A stretch of 14,283 bases of DNA from Euperipatoides rowelli. Its lineage: Eukaryota; Onychophora; Udeonychophora; Euonychophora; Peripatopsidae. Positions 8,243 through 14,283 of this stretch are shown one piece after another. The stretch is taken from assembly GCA_003024985.2 (NCBI GenBank), contig PXIH01S0083911.1; one strand, written 5' to 3'. Under the pieces are notes generated by a model, which saw nothing but the letters and a program-made list of their open reading frames with translations, did not search any database and was not told where the DNA came from. The position numbers were made by a program, and so were the translations under genes. Within the stretch, counting starts at the first letter, position 1; each line of letters starts with the position of its first letter.

Positions 8243-8780
8243 ATAATAAATGTAATAATACAATATTACAGGAAAATACTAATACAGATTTAAAGGAAGA
8301 TAACTAATTAATTAATTTACAATAAAAACTGAAGAATGTTTAAATATCATTTGTCAAAATCTTAAAAAAGGTAAGTTGAAAGTTATTTCAGTTCAATTGA
8401 ATCATTTTTCCAAACAAAAAGCAAATTAATTAATGAAAACATTTAGAAAGCCCGCTTTTAATTTTAAATGCTCATACTTTTTCCCCCTTATGTGTTTAAA
8501 GATAATAACTTAACTATTATGTAATTAATTACTATTATTTTAAAAGCAAAAGATCAGTTAGTAATATAAATATGTATTATACAGCTAATAAATATAAAAA
8601 GAAATTCTATTAGTATAAAAACTAACTTATTTGTCTTTATTAATTATTTTATTAATTATTGATTTTTCAATGGTTTTTAAAAATTGGGATTTAAAAGAAA
8701 ATATACAATATATTATTGGTGGTCTACCAAAAAGCATCTGGTGATCCAGTAGATCACGATCAAAGTTATTGGCACCTCTG
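8243..8780 (-). mobile_element. AT-rich sequence ending like a second hAT-type element
   Basis: No gene is seen; TTAATTAA words are dense. The end at 8780 (TTGGCACCTCTG) resembles the CAGRGGTGCC-type terminus common in hAT elements. Just inside it is an imperfect hairpin GGTCTAC...GTAGATC (about 8721-8757), which is also common there. No matching opposite end or 8-bp duplication of TTGTATGT was found in the window, so this stays tentative. Confidence 0.3.
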
Positions 8781-8902
8781 TTGTATGTTTACTCAATGGT
8801 GTAAGCATGAAAATATGATTGAATAGAAATATAAATACTTTTTGTTTAATGAATAATAATAAAGCTGAAAGTTTTAAAATGCAAATAGAAAAATAAAAAT
8901 AG
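8781..8902. other. Short spacer before penton C-half
   Basis: AT-rich, with no recognisable feature. The expected connecting part of the penton protein (a few dozen residues between the two halves) is not visible here. Confidence 0.4.
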
Positions 8903-9434
8903 TATGTCTTTAAGATCTCTCTTTCGGTTGTATTAGGCCATGCTCAAGATTTACTAAAAGGATTGGCTAAATACCCTACTGACCATGCATACCATAACTA
9001 TTTCCATCCTGCCATGTATGCATATACAACTCAATATAATTTTATTTTCAGACAAATTCCTAAAAGTATTGTTCTAGGCTTTGATACAGCTTTCAATGGA
9101 AACTATAAAATAACCCCTTTAAATTTCATTATTGTCATTTAAATTAGTACCATTTTAAGCAGCTACAAAAATAAACATTATCTCAATACATACAACATAA
9201 TGGTTTATAGCACTGATAAAATTTTTAAAGATGTAGAAGGGGTAATCAATCATGGTAAGTATGGTAACAGCTAAACATGTTACTGACTTAGAAACCCAAG
9301 CCTATAACTAGCTGATTCATCATGGTTACTTGAGAATCGATTTGCAATTTGATAATCCCTTACCCCATACTGTTGTGCTAATCATTTATGCTCTTTTTGA
9401 AAATTTCTTAAAGATCGATCATAAAACAAAATAA
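8903..9434 (+). pseudogene. Polinton/Maverick penton (minor capsid) protein, C-terminal half
   Basis: The open frame 8903-9142 gives SLSVVLGHAQDLLKGLAKYP, then RQIPKSIVLGF and AFNGNYKITPLNF. These match the family blocks around the HAxAL...AKYP and DAFNGxYxxNPFNF motifs. After the stop at 9140, similarity continues in other frames: KIFKDVEGVINHGKYGN near 9220-9270, and from about 9334 the diagnostic C-terminal block LQFDNPLPHTVVLIIYALFE followed by FLKIDHKTK. The stop at 9432-9434 sits where the family protein ends. It complements the N-terminal half at 4730-5378 with almost no overlap, as expected for one gene split by inserted or misplaced DNA. Confidence 0.85.
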
Positions 9435-9437
9435 TTT

Positions 9438-9856
9438 ATGACAATACTAGCTAATCATAGATATTTTACAGACATATTTTTTTTTTACGAAAAGTCCATA
9501 CACATCAACTCAATTTCATGATGTTTTTGTGAATGATCTATTCCCTGTATGATCTACATGTGATAGCTACATCTTTTAAATTCAAATCTTTCCACTCATC
9601 CTGAGAACATTGGTTAGCCATACATTGTGTTGTTAACCAAGTGGACTATTTTTACTCATTCAGCTAGCACTGGAACAATTTCTTCCATTTAGAAATATTC
9701 CACTTACCTATTAGTTTCAATGACCAAATTCTTCAGAGGCTCAGCACCTTGTCTGGTCAATACTGTATCTTCTTCCTTCTGCATCACTGTCATTCCTGGA
9801 TTATGCTGGACAATACTATTGCTTTAATAAAAAGACCCATACCAATAATATGTTAA
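9438..9856 (+). pseudogene. Adenain-like cysteine protease (Polinton PRO) remnant
   Basis: This protease matures capsid proteins in Polintons and adenoviruses. The ATG at 9438 lies 3 bases after the penton stop, matching the tight gene packing of Polintons. VFVNDLFPV (about 9523-9549) fits the FxGVFxxDxLP block. The main frame then shows EHWLAIH, with the catalytic His at 9608-9610, and SGQYCIFFLLHH, with the catalytic Cys at 9764-9766; the family usually has CGQYC. Between them, the site where the family has FDS reads FYS, so the acidic catalytic residue appears lost. An in-frame TAG sits at 9665-9667, and the N-terminal part is in another frame. It ends with TAA at 9854-9856. The copy is clearly inactive; the family call rests on the His and Cys blocks and on the neighbour. 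Confidence 0.72.
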
Positions 9857-10261
9857 TCAGTTTTTATATTAACAAACATTTCAAATCCTTTGTTGGAAAT
9901 AATCTAATATTTATTTTCAAGTAATAATAAAATATTGTTTTGAATAAAGTTAAAATGTTTTATTTATGTCATGAAATCACAAAACATAATTTTTAAAATA
10001 TAATATTATTAATTTTGTTTAAGCTATATACACATATAAATTCCAGAATTTTGTTAATTTATTTTTTTCTTCAAAATTAACTTTATTAAAAAAACATTAG
10101 AACATAAATTCATATAATCTGTTTGTTTTTTGGTTAAGTCTCTTTGGGAGAAAATTTAATCATTGAAAACACATTCATATCCAATAAAGATTTAGTGATG
10201 ATCTTTCTTTTATTAAAAAAATAAACTATGTTTCATCATGAGGATGTAACAGGTTTCAAAA
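9857..10261. other. AT-rich stretch without a gene
   Basis: No continuation of the Polinton (major capsid, ATPase, integrase or polymerase) can be traced. No repeat structure is apparent until the 60-bp array begins. Confidence 0.5.
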
Positions 10262-10626
10262 CATAAATAATATTACTTCATCCTTATAGTAGCCTTTTTA
10301 ATATACAGCTGTTTGATCAACACCATAAATAACATTCCTTTATTTTCATGGTGGCCATTTTATTATACAGCTTTCTTGATCAGCAACATAAGTAACATTT
10401 CTTCATCCTTATGGTGGTCATTTTAATGTACAGCTATATTGATCAGCACAAAAGTAATGTTTCTTCATCCCTATTTCAGCCATTTTAATGTACAGCTTTC
10501 TTTATCAGCACATAAGTAACATTTATTATCCTTATGGTACCAATTTTAATGTACAGCTTTTTGATCAGCACATAATTAATGTTTCTTCATTATTATGGTA
10601 GTCATTTTATAATTAATGTAAGCTGG
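10262..10626. repeat. Tandem array, period about 60 bp, left part
   Basis: About six units with the pattern TTTCTTCATCCTTATGG, then TGGTCATTTTAATGTACAGC, then TTTCTTGATCAGCACATAAG, then TAAC/TAATG. Spacing between successive TTCATCC words is about 60-66 bp. Divergence is moderate. No open frame of interest is seen. Confidence 0.88.
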
Positions 10627-10630
10627 ATTT
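10627..10630. repeat. Candidate target-site duplication ATTT (left)
   Basis: ATTT at 10627-10630 and again at 10888-10891 flanks the inverted-repeat element. Removing one copy and the element rejoins an array unit (AGCT...GATCAGCACATAA type). Four AT bases could match by chance. Confidence 0.45.
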
Positions 10631-10887
10631 GGAGGGCTCTGTGTTAAAGTGGACCAAGTCCTTTTTTTTTCATAGAAATCACCAGAACATTATCTGCCTA
10701 TACACCAAGCCTTATTTAATTTTTTTTTTTGTATACATGCAAAACCTAAGTTAGGCTTAGAACTGGCATAGTTTTATAGCAAAATATCTAATATGAATGT
10801 GGAATTCATAACATTAAATTAACTTCAAACTAATTTTTCCCCCAAAAAAGTTCAATGGACTTGGTCCACTTTAACACTGAGCCATCC
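10631..10887. mobile_element. 257-bp MITE-like element with 31-bp inverted repeats
   Basis: The left end 10631-10661 and the inverted right end 10857-10887 match at 29 of 31 bases; the shared core is GTGTTAAAGTGGACCAAGTCC. The interior is AT-rich and non-coding. It is inserted in a unit of the 60-bp array. If the ATTT duplication is real, the 4-bp size excludes hAT (8 bp), PIF/Harbinger (3 bp) and Tc1/mariner (TA). I cannot name the superfamily. Confidence 0.85.
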
Positions 10888-10891
10888 ATTT
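10888..10891. repeat. Candidate target-site duplication ATTT (right)
   Basis: Partner of 10627-10630. The array reading resumes here as ATTTATCACAAATAAAGTAATG. Confidence 0.45.
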
Positions 10892-11600
10892 ATCACAAAT
10901 AAAGTAATGTTTCTCCAAACTTGTGGTATACATTTTATTGTACAGCTTTCTTCATCAGCACATCAGTAAGGTTTCTTTATCACTATCAACCATTTTAATG
11001 TACATAATTCTTGTTCAATACATAAGTAATGTTTCTTCATCCTTATGGCAACTATTTTAATGTACATCAGCACATAAGTAATGTTTCATTATCGCATTGC
11101 AGCCATTTTAATGTACAGTTTACTTGATCAGAAAATAAGTAAAAGATGGCTTGATCAACAAATAAGTAACGTTTCTTCATACTTATGGCAGTCATTTTAA
11201 TATACAGCTTTCTTGATCAGCAAATAAAGTAACATTTATTGTTGCTTATGGTGGTCATTTTAATGTACAGCTTTATTATTCAGCGCAAAAGTAATGTTCT
11301 TCATCCTTAAGGCAACTATTTTAATGTACATCAGCACATAAGTAATGTTTCATTATCGTAAAAGCTGGCTTGATCAACAAATAAGCAATGTTTCTTCATA
11401 CTTATAGCAGTCATTTTAATATACAGCTTTCTTGATCAGCAAATAAAGTAACATTTATTGTTGCTTAATATGGTGGTCATTTTAATGTACAGCTTTATTA
11501 TTCAGCGCAAACGTAATGTTCTTCATCCTTAAGGCAGCCATTTTTATGTACACTTTCTTGATTAGCACATATGTAACATTTCTTCATCCTTGTTGAGAGG
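10892..11600. repeat. Tandem array, period about 60 bp, right part
   Basis: Continuation of the array at 10262-10626, about a dozen units, several shortened. Recurrent words are CATTTTAATGTACAGC, TTGATCAGCA, ATAAGTAAYRTTT and TTCATCCTTA. Within it a 219-bp block is duplicated (separate entry). Confidence 0.88.
11046..11537. repeat. Higher-order duplication, period 219 bp
   Basis: The word TTGATCAACAAATAAG occurs at 11151 and 11370. The following stretch, through ACATTTATTGTTGCTTA and TTATTATTCAGCGCAAA to CTTCATCCTTAAGGCA, is nearly identical in both copies. GCAACTATTTTAATGTACAT followed by CAGCACATAAGTAATG occurs near 11046 and again near 11312. Several 60-bp units were therefore duplicated together, recently compared with the array's age. 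Confidence 0.8.
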
Positions 11601-11771
11601 CTTGAGATAATTCTAGTTTTGAAAATATTTTTTGTGTGCCTCTTTGTTAAAATCACATCTATTACTGAAACGGGGTATTGGTTACCTTAAAGGGTTGTCC
11701 ACTCTACACCATAATTTACAAAATTTTATTAAATATATTGTTAATAATGAATATATAATTTATTTTTAATT
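11601..11771. other. Short stretch without a gene
   Basis: AT-rich and unrelated to the array before it; no recognisable feature. It may be the interior of the piggyBac-type element whose right end follows the N. Confidence 0.35.
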
Positions 11772-11772
11772 N
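11772..11772. other. Single N, probable scaffold join before piggyBac end
   Basis: Lies 90 bp inside the right end of a piggyBac-type element. The matching left end is in the last block of the window. Confidence 0.55.
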
Positions 11773-11865
11773 GATACCTCAATTCAAATTTTTTGATTTT
11801 TGGGTAAATTTTACCAATGACTACTAATAACATAACATTTTGGAAGACTAGTATTCTAGGGTTAA
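11773..11865. mobile_element. piggyBac-type element, right end
   Basis: It ends with CTAGTATTCTAGGG (11848-11861) followed by TTAA (11862-11865). This is the inverted form of TTAA-CCCTAGAATACTA at 13907-13923. TTAA targets and CCCTAGAA-type ends are the known piggyBac pattern (the moth element begins CCCTAGAAAGATA). A near-palindrome GGGTAAATTTTACC (11810-11823) recurs as GGGTAAATTTTACCC near the other end. Confidence 0.75.
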
Positions 11866-12345
11866 ATCATCACAAATTAATTTGTCATTGAACCCTGATA
11901 AAACCTGCTTTATTTTGTTTAATTTTCATAAAAATAGATTATCTCCAGTATTTAAAATAGATAAGGTAAATTTAAAAGAAATCTCACAAGTGTCTATTCT
12001 TGGTGTAATGATTCAAAATAATCTTAAATGGGAGTACACAGTAAACAATATAATTATTAAAGCAAATAAAAAATTATTCATTCTCTATAAATTAAAAAGA
12101 TCAGAAGCTAATATTCAAATTTTAGTTTTGGCATATAATGTATATATTAGATCAATTTTGGGGTATGCTGTCCGGACAGGTCTTCTTTACTTATTAAAGG
12201 TCAATCTAATCTTATTGATCAATTCAAAAAAAGATCATCGAAAATAATTTTTAAGAATAATTATATCAATTATTACAATGTTGTGTTAGTTATTAAGTTA
12301 GACCCACTTTGTGCCAAGACATTGCAATTTATAAAACATTTTTTT
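11866..12345 (+). pseudogene. Non-LTR retrotransposon (CR1/Jockey-like LINE) RT, C-terminal part
   Basis: From 11882 the peptide reads LSLNPDKTCFILF (usual LSLNxxKTxxxxF), then VSILGVMIQNNLKWEYTVN (usual LGVxxDxxLxWxxHI) and IIIKANKKLFILYKLKR. The VYIRSILGYA block near 12145 corresponds to the family's IRPxLEYA...W. After a frameshift near 12165 it continues with LIDQFKKRSSKIIF (about 12216-12257) and DPLCAKTLQFIKHF. This is the RT thumb and C-terminal region, without the catalytic palm. The palm is at 12830-13906, that is after it, the reverse of gene order. The reading ends in a T19 run (12339-12357). Confidence 0.85.
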
Positions 12346-12433
12346 TTTTTTTTTTTTAAATATCCCAAGTTTTTGATGATTTCCAAGCTGACAGATCTAA
12401 CGTTTCTACAATAAATTCTACCAAATATGTCAA
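12346..12433. other. Short spacer after the LINE fragment
   Basis: The end of the T run and 75 bp with no recognisable feature. Confidence 0.35.
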
Positions 12434-12488
12434 GGTTCCGTGTGGTCGAGCGGATTCACTTCCGCTTGATGAACCGAAGGCATATGCC
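12434..12488 (+). ncRNA. tRNA-like 5' head, possible SINE start
   Basis: GGTTCCGTG is followed by TGGTCGAGCGG (12443-12453), matching the RNA polymerase III A box TRGCNNAGYGG at 10 of 11 positions, in the form typical of Leu/Ser tRNAs. AGCGGA and TCCGCT form a short hairpin. No B box (GGTTCGANTCC) follows, because the N at 12489 cuts the sequence 36 bp after the A box. A tRNA-derived SINE head fits best; a tRNA pseudogene is the alternative. Confidence 0.4.
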
Positions 12489-12489
12489 N
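12489..12489. other. Single N, probable scaffold join inside the tRNA-like sequence
   Basis: The tRNA-like reading stops at this base, and AT-rich sequence follows. Confidence 0.5.
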
Positions 12490-12562
12490 GCAACTTGCAA
12501 ATTATATTTATACAATATTATATTTCTACTGTATTATATGAGTTATATAGATAAAATAAACG

Positions 12563-12583
12563 TAATAATAATAATAATAATAA
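12563..12583. repeat. (TAA)7 microsatellite
   Basis: Seven perfect TAA units, directly before the acidic stretch of the pogo-type zinc-finger fragment. Confidence 0.9.
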
Positions 12584-12811
12584 AGTGAAGAAACTGATAC
12601 TGAAGAATCGGAAAGAAATGTAACTGAGGAAACAATTGACAAGAATAACTGCATTGAATGCTGGGGGAAATTTGTTTATTACTAAAAAAAATATTGGATT
12701 TAATGGGGAAAATGTGGGAAATGGCTCAATGAAAGCTGTACACTCTATAGTAATTTCTGTAATTCTTCTGGGAGGGTAAAAAATAAAAAAGTAATACTGA
12801 AAAAATAAAAT
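12584..12811 (+). pseudogene. C-terminal zinc finger of a pogo/Tigger-type transposase
   Basis: One frame gives an acidic run (ETDTEESERNVTEETIDKNN), then CIEC (12650-12661), GKFVYY, and after two in-frame stops (12683 and 12701) WGKCGKWLNESCTLYSNFC. The pattern CxxC...WxxCxxWxxxxC...C with acidic residues in front is the PHD-like finger that closes many pogo/Tigger transposases. The usual His of the WxHE motif is Asn here. The reading ends in Lys-rich codons and TAA. The pogo body at 6453-8221 lacks this finger, so this may be the missing tail of that element or of a sister copy. A finger from another transposase family remains possible. Confidence 0.6.
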
Positions 12812-12829
12812 AAATAGTGTGGCATCTCT

Positions 12830-13906
12830 CACTTATAGGGGAAAGAAAGATAAAAGAAATAAAACTTATGATGAAAATAATCTTAATTTATTTAAGCTAT
12901 TAAATTATCAAATTAAATATTTGTGCAAAGTGAAGAACAAAAATGGTTTGATAATCTAATCTCATTAAACTCTGTTGGTTCATCCCAAAAAATTGTAACA
13001 TTAACAATCTAATGGGTATAAAAAAAATTAATTCTGAGCCTATTAAATTTCCTAATAAATCTATAGAGCAATCTTATTCAGGGATAGCATCATTTTTTTC
13101 AGTGTTAGCTAATTCTAAAAATCCATATCAGTCAATAAATTTAGAACTGAAATTAGATCAGATATTCCATTACTAGAAAAATCCTGTATCTCTCAAAATC
13201 TAAATTGAATTGATCATTATTCAGGATTATCACCAGATCTTATTCCACCATTCATATGGAATAAATTTTCCATTGAACTCACTGATCTAATCACCTCTAT
13301 TAATTTATCTCTTTAATCATGTCATTGACCAAAAAATGGAAAGATACCTTTATTATTCCTGTTCCAAAAACACAAAATCCACCTATAGCAATTACATCAC
13401 CTCTTTAAAAAAATTTGGAATGACATATTATAAATAATATTCTACCTATTATTGAACCCAATTTGTGTGTTATGCAGTTTGGAGGATTTAAAAGAAAATC
13501 TACAACTCATTATCTCTCTACATTATGTGACACAGTAACATTTAATCTTGAGAACAGTTCAAACTCAGTGTGTTCCATAATAACTGATTTTAAAAACCTT
13601 TTGATAACTTGGACAATAATGTTTTTATGTTAACACTCCAAAAAATTGTCCTCCTTCTTTCTATTATTAACTGGATGTCATCTTTTATCTCTCATAGATC
13701 TAATTGGTTGAAAAATAACTCCTTGTAGAATAGGATTCATTTCACAAAATCTAATGGAGTCCAGCAGGACTTGTTTCTTAGGGGGTTCATCAACTTAGCC
13801 TTGGATTGTACTTATAGATTTAAATTCGTTGATGATACGACTATGTCATATACAGTTGATTTAAATAGTTTAAATACCCCTCAACTAATTGCCAATCAAA
13901 TTTCCC
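12830..13906 (+). pseudogene. Non-LTR retrotransposon (CR1/Jockey-like LINE) RT, linker and palm
   Basis: In order, over several frames: NLFKLLNYQIKYLCKVKN (linker, about 12880), a block with IASFFSVLANS (about 13085), LSPDLIPPFIWNKFSIELT (usual GPDxIPxxxLK), KWKDTFIIPVPKTQNP (usual WKxAxVxPxxK), QFGGFKRKSTTHYL from 13475 (usual QxGFRxxxST), IITDF then after a frameshift FDNLDNNVFMLTLQKI (catalytic motif A), NGVQQDLFLR (from GVPQGxxLGP), and FKFVDDTT with the catalytic FVDD at 13825-13836. At least four frameshifts or stops are present. It is interrupted at TTAA (13907) by the piggyBac-type left end. The missing 3' part matches what is found at 11866-12345. The endonuclease domain is not visible. 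Confidence 0.85.
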
Positions 13907-14283
13907 TTAACCCTAGAATACTACTCATGGGTAAATTTTACCCAGTAAATTTTTCATTTTAGAAAAAAGTGCACACAATTTTTTTTTAGAATATTTAAAT
14001 TTTTAGTACCTTCCTAAATCTCAAAAAGTATTGTTATAGCCTAAAATAATCTGGCTAGCTTTTCTTCACTGATGAGGCCATGGATGGAGCAACATGTCAA
14101 TGTCCCGCAAATACAATGTCCAGTATGACAATTGCTGCAGGGTATCCTCGAAAAAACACCTACACTGCTGAATATCCATCTCAACAACAGAAACCAACAA
14201 TATGTCAACTATGTCCTACTAATAAAGACCGGAAAACTCCTCACAGGTGCAACATATGCTTTAGAGTAATTTATATGTAGCAT
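13907..14283 (+). mobile_element. piggyBac-type element, left end, internally deleted
   Basis: TTAA (13907-13910), then CCCTAGAATACTA (13911-13923), the inverted match of 11849-11861. A perfect palindrome GGGTAAATTTTACCC follows (13929-13943). Only about 150 bp further on, the end of a transposase-like frame appears (14080-14280), so most of the transposase body is absent. The element runs past the window edge. Confidence 0.75.
14080..14280 (+). pseudogene. piggyBac transposase C-terminal zinc-finger fragment
   Basis: A 66-codon open frame whose last third reads QQQKPTICQLCPTNKDRK followed by CNIC, giving CxxC-x11-CxxC (Cys codons at 14203, 14212, 14248, 14257) with the K-x-P-T-x-x-C and R-K-T spacing seen in the cysteine-rich C-terminal domain of piggyBac transposases. 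That domain binds the element's ends. The finger stops early: after CNICFRVIYM there is a TAG, without the further Cys/His pairs usual in the family. The first two thirds (MDGATCQCPANTM and on) are not recognisably transposase. The call depends on the finger pattern and on its position beside piggyBac-type ends. Confidence 0.5.

Noticed and set aside
10262-11600. CRISPR-like regular repeats
   Set aside because: Units are contiguous and diverged along their whole length, with no unique spacers, in an animal-like genome; this is a satellite.
12434-12488. Functional tRNA gene
   Set aside because: There is no complete cloverleaf, anticodon arm or B box before the N.
12518-12832. Minus-strand open frame of 104 codons
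   Set aside because: Antisense of the microsatellite and the pogo-type finger, whose Cys pattern on the plus strand is the better explanation.

Overview
This window is strongly AT-rich, intron-poor eukaryotic DNA made almost entirely of decayed transposable elements and diverged tandem repeats. No intact gene is visible. The mix (a Polinton/Maverick, a Penelope-like reverse transcriptase, a CR1/Jockey-like LINE, pogo/Tigger, hAT and piggyBac DNA transposons, plus several satellites) indicates an animal, most likely an invertebrate; the sequence alone does not say which. Six isolated single N bases (1926, 3797, 6144, 8242, 11772, 12489) split the window into seven blocks and look like scaffold joins.

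Layout. 1-403: Penelope-like RT remnant. 384-1640: tandem repeats of about 97 bp, interleaved with a 50/100-bp family. 1671-1933 and 3798-4190: a 156-bp satellite, interrupted by a 1.87-kb block (1927-3796) without a recognisable gene. 4730-5378 and 8903-9434: the two halves of a Polinton penton (minor capsid, F54H12.2-like) gene. 9438-9856: an adenain-like cysteine protease remnant of the same element. 6145-8241: a pogo transposase carrying a hAT insertion, with its parts in permuted order. 8243-8780: AT-rich, ending like a hAT element. 10262-11600: an array of about 60-bp repeats holding a 257-bp inverted-repeat element and a 219-bp higher-order duplication. 11773-12488: the right end of a piggyBac-type element, the 3' part of a LINE RT, and a tRNA-like head. 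12584-12811: the C-terminal zinc finger of a pogo-type transposase. 12830-13906: the 5' part of a LINE RT. 13907-14283: the left end of a piggyBac-type element with a C-terminal zinc-finger fragment.

Two nested insertions can be read at base level. A hAT-type element sits in pogo, with CAGGCCCGGATCTAYAG inverted ends and identical 8-bp AGAGTGGA duplications. A piggyBac-type element sits in the LINE, with TTAA and CCCTAGAATACTA ends. In both cases the right end plus the 3' half of the host element comes first in the window, and the 5' half plus the left end comes later. That is a circular permutation of the expected order. For pogo/hAT the permuted stretch has no N inside it, so tandem duplication or a circular template is a real alternative to misassembly.

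The genes do not work together as a living unit. Every coding stretch carries stops, frameshifts or lost catalytic residues.
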